64,000 nucleotides of DNA from Atherix ibis (lineage: Eukaryota; Arthropoda; Insecta; Diptera; Athericidae), in NCBI GenBank assembly GCA_958298945.1, contig OY282607.1, forward strand, positions 89,101,270-89,165,269, given 5' to 3'. The notes under the pieces are model-generated. The model was not told where the DNA came from. It did not search any database and saw only the letters and a list, made by a program, of their open reading frames with translations. Position 1 is the stretch's first letter. Every line of letters begins with the position of its first letter. Shown piece by piece: positions 57,481-64,000 of the stretch. Position numbers and translations under genes: made by a program.

Positions 57481-58149
57481 ATAATTTAAAAAATTTGAAG
57501 AGATCAATTTTTTGCTCCTAGGCATACAGTACAAGTTTGAACCTCGTCTAGATATGTGAAGTGGTTTTTTGTATTACTTTTTAAACAAAGAAAATTTAAA
57601 CAACAATGAGCCATTATTAATTTTGTATTAACCCGATTAAAGTACACGAAAGGTTCCGACGAGTTTATGGAGAATATTTATTAATAACAGTATACGTTTT
57701 TCGAAGGTAGAAAGGATATTTTTGGGACCGTGGAGTAGTGGAAGAGAAGCATCCTTCGGGGATTTCCTTTAATCCGCCTGTTACCATTGAAGTTGATAAG
57801 TAGTGAGTTGGAGTTGAATCCTTTTACTCTTCATCGAATTTTGATTAGATTTTAAATGCTTTATACTCCAAATTTTGACATGACAAATTTATGTACCAAG
57901 ATAGTATCTAAAAATCTTAAGATTGAAGAGAAATACAATCGGAAGAATATGTGCCCTGACCTTCTTGACAGAATCGATAAATAATCCAGTTTTCTGCAGT
58001 CTGACAAATCTCGACCAAAGGAAGCTCGAACAAGCACATATCAAGTCCACGTTCAGTTTTATTTTTGACAATATAAAAATCGTCTACTAAGAATTTGTAC
58101 CCCCAGAACAAACTGTTAATCAACTTTTTTATAAGACGGTCCTTGGAAA
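57481..58149. other. Non-coding spacer before the tandem transposase array
   Basis: No clear motif. Overlapping frames on minus (57889-58071, 57917-58228) have no recognised domain. Confidence 0.4.
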
Positions 58150-59450
58150 ACTCAGTCAAGGGATTCTCCACCTTAGATCGGACATTGCAGACACTTAGAT
58201 GCTCCGTCATGATAATGTCTTGTGTCACACGGCCTCTTCCTAGTCACCTGATGATCAATGATTTTGTGTCGGAAAAAGGGATTTTTGTTCGGGACCCTAC
58301 ACGTCTGATGGCAGTCAGTTTGACTTTTCTTTATTTGGCAAGATCAGTTTTCGAATTCCTGATTTTCGAAATATTTTTCTATATATTAAAAACAGGACTT
58401 TTTTCTATTTTTTAAGCATAAGCCTTGTCAACAAAGCTTCTTTAAAGACTCAGAAAGACGATTTTTTATATCAGATCGGCCACTTGGATGCTCTGCCATG
58501 ACAACATCCACTGTCACATGGCACGTTCTATATTCTCCTGAGAATCAATGAGTTTTTTTTCGAAAAAAATAATTTTTTTGGTTGCTCGTTACTCTACTCG
58601 CCTGAGTCAAATTGACTTTGTTTTATTCCCCAAGATCAGTTTTCGAATTTCTGATTTCCAAAATATTTTTCTATTTACTAAGAACAGGAGTTTTTCTATT
58701 TATTAAAACAAGCATTGTCAACAAAGCTCCTTCAAAGACTCAGAAAAAAATATTTTCTTGTCAGATGGGATATTGCAGATATTTGGATGCTCTGCCATGA
58801 CAACATCCACTATTACATGGCCCCTTCCTATTCTCCTGATAAACAATGATTTTGTGTCAGAAAAAGGAATTTCTTTGGTTGTTTGGGACGATCAATGATT
58901 TTATGTCAGTTGTTCGGGATCCTATTTATGTTTAGTTGTTCGGGACCCTATTCGCCTGATGACAGTTAAATTGACTATGTTTTATTCCCCAAGATCAGTT
59001 TCCGGATTTCTGATTTTACCAAAATATTTTTCTATTTACTAAGAACAGGACTTTTTCTATTTATTAAAAATAACCATTGTCAACAAAGCTCCTTCAAAGG
59101 CTCCGAAAGGCGGAATTTCATGTCAGATGGGATATTGCAAATACTTGGATGCTCTGCCATGACAACATCCACTGTTACATGGCCCCTTTCTATTCTCCTG
59201 ATAATCAATGATTTTGTGTCGGAAAGATGGATTTTTTTGGTTGTTTGGGACCCTCGTCGCCTGACATCAGTCAGTTTGACTGTTCTTTATTCCTCAAGAT
59301 CAGTTTCCGAATTCTTGATTTTATTAATATATTTTTTATTTACCAATATAAAAAGCTCCTTAAAAATCGGAGAAAGACGGATTTTCCTGTCAGATAGGAC
59401 TTGGATGCTCTATCATGACAACGCCCTCTTTCACATGGCCATCTTAATAA
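58150..59450 (+). repeat. Tandem array of a mariner catalytic-core fragment, about 5 units
   Basis: Five successive copies of a unit of about 255-363 bp. Each contains GGATGCTCTGCCATGACAAC or a close variant (about 58198, 58487, 58786, 59148, 59403). In the right frame this reads WMLCHDN or MLRHDNVLCHTA, the second catalytic Asp motif of mariners. About 70-150 bp later come LLINDFVSEKGIF and, in another frame, YSPDDSQFDFVLFPKI, matching the region of the third Asp. Between cores is a shared linker (CAGTTTTCGAATTTCTGATT, TTGTCAACAAAGCTCCTTCA). Unit three has an internal duplication (extra about 65 bp near 58890-58955), unit five is shortened. Stops and frame changes rule out one protein; this is a satellite-like array made from a transposase fragment. 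Confidence 0.75.
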
Positions 59451-62400
59451 TGATGTTTAACCTCAAAGGGGTTTTCGGGGATTCCCTCAGCCCCTTTATC
59501 TAACTAATCCAAACCCATTTTACTGTTTTCGTTCTCCAAACTGAAAAAAATATCCAAACGTGCGTAACCAAGGAGCTGAAGGCGATACCAGTTACGCCAG
59601 CTGGCACTGTTATAAGCGGCCGAGGTCGATATAGGAAGCTGCTTTGAGCAGAATAGCATTAATATAAAAAAATAAAATAAAATAAAATTAACTTCGTATA
59701 TTTTAATAATTTTTATTTTTTAATATTAACCCTCAACCTTAAAATTATTGAAGTGTGCTGACACCCTTTTTGTCTGGAAAAGTTATTATAAATATTCAGT
59801 TTTGAAAATTTTGCTTTTTACACTCTTCTAGACTATGCAATTTTGTCTCCATTACAAGTAATTAAATTGTTTTAAGAAAAATTACAATGAAGAAGAATAA
59901 TTTAAAAATTTTGCTTATATATTTTTTTGAGTATTCAATTGAATAACATCAATAGCATCACTCCAACTTCTACAAGAATCCGACTAGTTCTTATCGCACT
60001 ATCTTACTACCTCTTATTTATCGTAAGTGATGAAATTCATGTTATTTTTCAATAGGTGCTCCTTTAATACATCGCATACCAAACATTTCCATATTCTTGT
60101 AAAATCACCGCGAATGATATAAAAAGCAGGATGGTATGTGTCAATGACAAGCAAAACTAATATTTTATATTGAAAACGTGATGATCATAATAAGAATTTA
60201 TCATCATGTTGCCGGTCTTTTATCATTATTATCGAACATAACCAGAAGGTATTGCAATAATTCTGTACTGGTCAGTATTTTCAATATAGTACAGTACCGC
60301 TGACTGTCATCAGTAGGTCTGTACAAACCTTTAGTCTCTCGCGATTCGACTTTTAACTTTTGTCTCATATGGATTATAGGCGACAACTCCTGTCCACACA
60401 TGAGCCCCTTCCATCGTCAATGAATTGTTGAAATATTCCACTTCGCACTCATTTCAAATATGAGCAAAATGAATGTGGACAGACATCGATCGACTAATGG
60501 GATTGAATCTCCGTCCAGGCAATTTGGAATCGACCGACCACATTGAAGTTAACATTGGTTCGGAAAAAAAAATTTAAAAAAAAACCCCCACAAACAATAA
60601 ATATCGATAAGCTAATCTTGTCATCATAGAGTAGTATTGTGATTATTCCACTGGCAGGTTTTCATCTTCAAAGTCAAGGTGAACACGTACCTGTTTAATT
60701 TTGCCTAGTTGGATACTATCGTTGTCTCCAACCTGCCACTTATAGCTTCATGCACCGCTCCATGAACTGCAAACCACATCCAAAGATGGACCATCCAAGA
60801 AGTGAGACCCTGTATGAATAATACACGTCCAAAGTAATTATTGTCTCAGAGTTTTTGCACTATTATGGATCTCAGCAAAATAATACCTGACATCGACTTG
60901 ATTCCTTATCGGGCACAGTCACAAATTATACAAAATATTATTACCCTTGTGCCCAGGCCAACAGATACTCTGTCTGTCTTGATGGCAGATGAAAAACTTT
61001 GACTACATTGATGCGAGTCAACGATTATTGTAGCGATTTTAATTTAGTGTGTTTATTATTTCGCTTGAATTGTGACCAATTTAGTGGGGGGTGGGAGGGG
61101 GGGGAAGACCACACGCACAAATGGGGATATCTCATCATTCCGTGAAGTTGACAGTGGAACTTGTTGACTTCAGATTGTAATTCGACTTAATATCATTCGG
61201 TACACGATTCAGTTATTTATTTTTTTAAGGTCTTCAATTAAAAATCAGTCGCTAGGTTTGAAGATGAAACACGTCCGCAGATTACTTATAAAAATATAAA
61301 TTTTCTGCTGGAAGAAATCGAGACTAATACGATTGGTGAAGTGGCAAAGAAATCAAGATAAAAGTCAAATTTACTGATTATTATTATTGGCCATCGGCAT
61401 TCGAAGTGGTGGTGGTGGTGGTGGTGGTGGTGGTCATCAAGGGCTGCTGAGAATGAAAAATTACATTTCTGTCGCGTGTGAACCCAAACAAACAGACTCT
61501 GTCTGTTGTGTGAAACAGCCTAAATCTGAGATGCCCTGCAACAATCTGGATTCGGTATTCATTGTGGACATACCACTATCGTTCCGATGATATGCAATTT
61601 GTGCAGGAGAGCGTTAACTAAGCGCGCTACACGCCATATAAACTGAAGATGATCCAAGAGTCATGGAGTTTTGGGTAGTAAGAGATCCAAAGTCCACACA
61701 TGGAGTCATTAAGGGGATAATTCGTCTCGCTTATGAGACTTTCATTGCCAAAAATTAAATTAACTGTTCATATTGCAATTTTGTTATACCGCCGCCGCAG
61801 TGACCTCCACCGTGAAGGAGGATCTCCTCTGTTTGGTTTATTTTGTGGTGCATCACAGCAAATTAAATCATCTTTCGACATGGTTGCAGTATGTCTTATA
61901 CAGCAGGCAGCCATTGGCAATATGTAAAGTAAAATCAACTTCAACCCAATGTGCATTCGTCCACAGTATCGTTGTTCCAACTCGCCTTCTGATTATCTGT
62001 TTACGTTGTTATTCGATCGCCCTTGGAAAAATCTTAGTCCATACGAAAATTTAGGTCATTCTTCTCATACTCGAATTGCAGACTGGAAGAAGGGTATATG
62101 CCCGGAAATTTCATTAAAATTATTTTCATTTATTCACAATTGACCAATGCCTAAAATGAAGACTATTAACACAGTGGATGGACTACTTCCTTTATCCGAT
62201 TTTTGAGTGCACATTTTTAAAAAAAAAATATTAATAAAATAAGCAACCCATTAGAATTGTACAGTCTCGACGAGAAATAATAGGCTTCATCGTTTAGACG
62301 ATATATTCTGGCATTTGGTTGGTTTGTATTCTTGTTCGGCCTGTTTTCTGTATTTCTGTTTATAAAAACCATCCAAACTGACTATGACGATGCAAAAACT

Positions 62401-64000
62401 ACCAACAATTCTCGTATTCCTACTGCAATTGGACTGAAGAGTAACCGCAAAGCGAAACGGAACCCATAATCCTCATGGACGGACACCTACGAAAGGAATT
62501 CTTATTTCATGGTATAATTTCTGAATGGATTTTGCCTTTTCATTCGTATCCGATGATAATTTTTATAAATACGATGTGAGCTCCGATATGAGACGTGCAT
62601 AGCCCCCATTGATACCTCAAATCTTAATTAGAACATTCGCTCCTAAGGAAAGTGAAAAAGTGTGAAAATTCTACAACTCTTAGTGGACAAAGTCCATCAT
62701 AATATTTCCTTTGCGATGATTTTTCAGTTTCCCGAATATTTGATCTTTGCCGACAGTAAATAAATTTCCGGTTTTCTAATGTTTTGCTTTTACACCTTCA
62801 AAGTTCCACTATCGACTACTATCGTTTTTATGATCTTTAAAAGGTCATAAAAGTCTTGAGTACAGATTTACCTACATCAGGTGAATAGTACAAACCATCT
62901 TTACCGATAACGTCCAGTATAATTATTATAAAAAGATTATTTCAAATATTGGTAAAAACACATATTGTTCGAAAAGCAAATAATCCTCAAACTAATTTGA
63001 ATACGACATATTTCATGACAAGCTAAATCTGAATCTAAGTTGTACCATCAGTAATTTGACGAGAAATGAGAAAATAATGGCAACTTTTCCAAATATGCTA
63101 AATTGGAGACATTATAAATTCTGTTTCTGTTAAAAAAAAAAGTCCCCAAATAACATTTGTTAAGAGATTTTTTCCCCATTTATTTTGGAGTTTTTTTTTT
63201 CTATTGCAAATATTGAACAAGTTGTGTCCAGTTGTCGTTAGGGTATGTTTTCTTGTATTCTATCAACCCTCCTGGGTATGAAATTTGGTCATTTTCTGGG
63301 ATTTAAAACTTTAGAAACTATAGTTTAGTTCTAAATAACAACAAAAAAATGAAAAACAAAAACCAAATCTTGATGGGAGAAAATGTCTTGGCCATCGCAG
63401 CTGTGCTTCATATCTGCATATTCGGATTTGCTTAACCCGAACATTTCCCTGAGGTCATTAAAAATAAGTCAACCTGGATAAAAGTTGTAATAATTTTTTC
63501 TTATAGAAAATACTCTTATAAATATATTTAAATATATTTGATTACTTTTTGTAGTTTTTTGATAAACGGCAATAGGGATTTTCAACAAAGAATAGGTATG
63601 GGATTTTACTATACAAAACGATTATTTTTTTTAAATTGTAAAAAATTTTATTCTTTCTAATAAACATTTCCTTCATATGTTTTTTTAAGTATATATTATT
63701 AACTTTTTTTTCCATTTATTTATTCAACTAGAAGAATAAATTGCAAAATTTTATAGTTTATATTCTAAAATTTAATATCAACAAAACATATCTCAAATGT
63801 AGTAATTTAAATATCAAATTAAAAAATCTTCAACAATTTACCAACAATATTTCTAATTATTTTAAAAATGATTTTTTTTATAATTTTTTAACTATTTTTA
63901 AAAAAAAATTTTGATAATTATCAGGGGTTGTTATTAATTCGTAGCGTTTTTTTGCAAATTTTCGTGGTTTATTATGACAGTATCATTACAGAAGCTTTAT
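59451..64000. other. Non-coding stretch to the window end
   Basis: No gene or element motif recognised. Overlapping frames in a less A/T-rich patch at 61380-62150 (60-93 codons on both strands) have no known domain. A (GGT)9 run lies at 61408-61434, G-runs at about 61085-61104, and long A/T runs dominate from 63100 on. Confidence 0.4.
61408..61434. repeat. (GGT)9 microsatellite
   Basis: Nine perfect GGT triplets. They lie in a 67-codon frame (61387-61590) as a Gly run, but that frame has no other recognisable feature. Confidence 0.97.

Noticed and set aside
61387..61590. 67-codon frame with a Gly run
   Set aside because: The Gly run is a (GGT)9 microsatellite and the rest matches nothing I recognise.

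Overview
The window looks like AT-rich, gene-poor DNA from an insect, possibly a fly. Reasons: long A/T tracts, simple repeats, many Tc1/mariner-type elements with TA target duplications (including the D,D41D type best known from tephritid flies), and non-LTR retrotransposons with RNase H domains. I found no host protein-coding gene, tRNA, rRNA, CRISPR array or bacterial-type gene. Either an intergenic region or part of a very long intron would fit. The species cannot be told from the sequence.

Layout. 1-2.7 kb: a decayed mellifera-type mariner (family A) that seems to sit inside the end of a second mariner (family B). 5.8-7.9 kb: two 5'-truncated LINE pieces, R1-like on minus and I/Jockey-like with RNase H on plus, meeting at about 7160. 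8.1-9.2 kb: a D,D41D mariner (family C), then a scrap of reverse transcriptase. 13.2-20.6 kb: a cluster of mariner remnants of families B, C and D plus a mellifera/elegans-type scrap. 22.7-25.2 kb: a near-pure 13-bp satellite of about 189 units. 28.7-30.3 kb: a second, more diverged array of the same 13-mer with a 180-bp higher-order repeat. 33.5-34.2 kb: another family C remnant. 38.0-39.1 and 47.7-48.6 kb: the same TTCTTCATC-type repeat in opposite orientations. 39.4-43.3 kb: two almost identical, full-length mariners (family E) in inverted orientation, each with an open 338-residue transposase frame; these are the youngest insertions. 44.5-45.6 and 52.7-53.9 kb: two remnants of one I-type LINE family. 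51.0-52.3 kb: a near-complete family D mariner. 56.1-57.5 kb: an RTE-type LINE fragment carrying a 23-bp-arm hairpin. 58.15-59.45 kb: about five tandem copies of a roughly 300-bp unit whose core is a fragment of a mariner catalytic domain.

The genes do not form a pathway; this is a record of successive transposon invasions. The only frames that look recently functional are the two family E transposases and, less so, the family D copy at 51.2-52.2 kb. The most unusual structure is the tandem array built from a transposase catalytic-core fragment at 58.15-59.45 kb, followed by the inverted family E pair with an unexplained same-length 37-bp difference, and the mosaic deletions shared among the family B copies.
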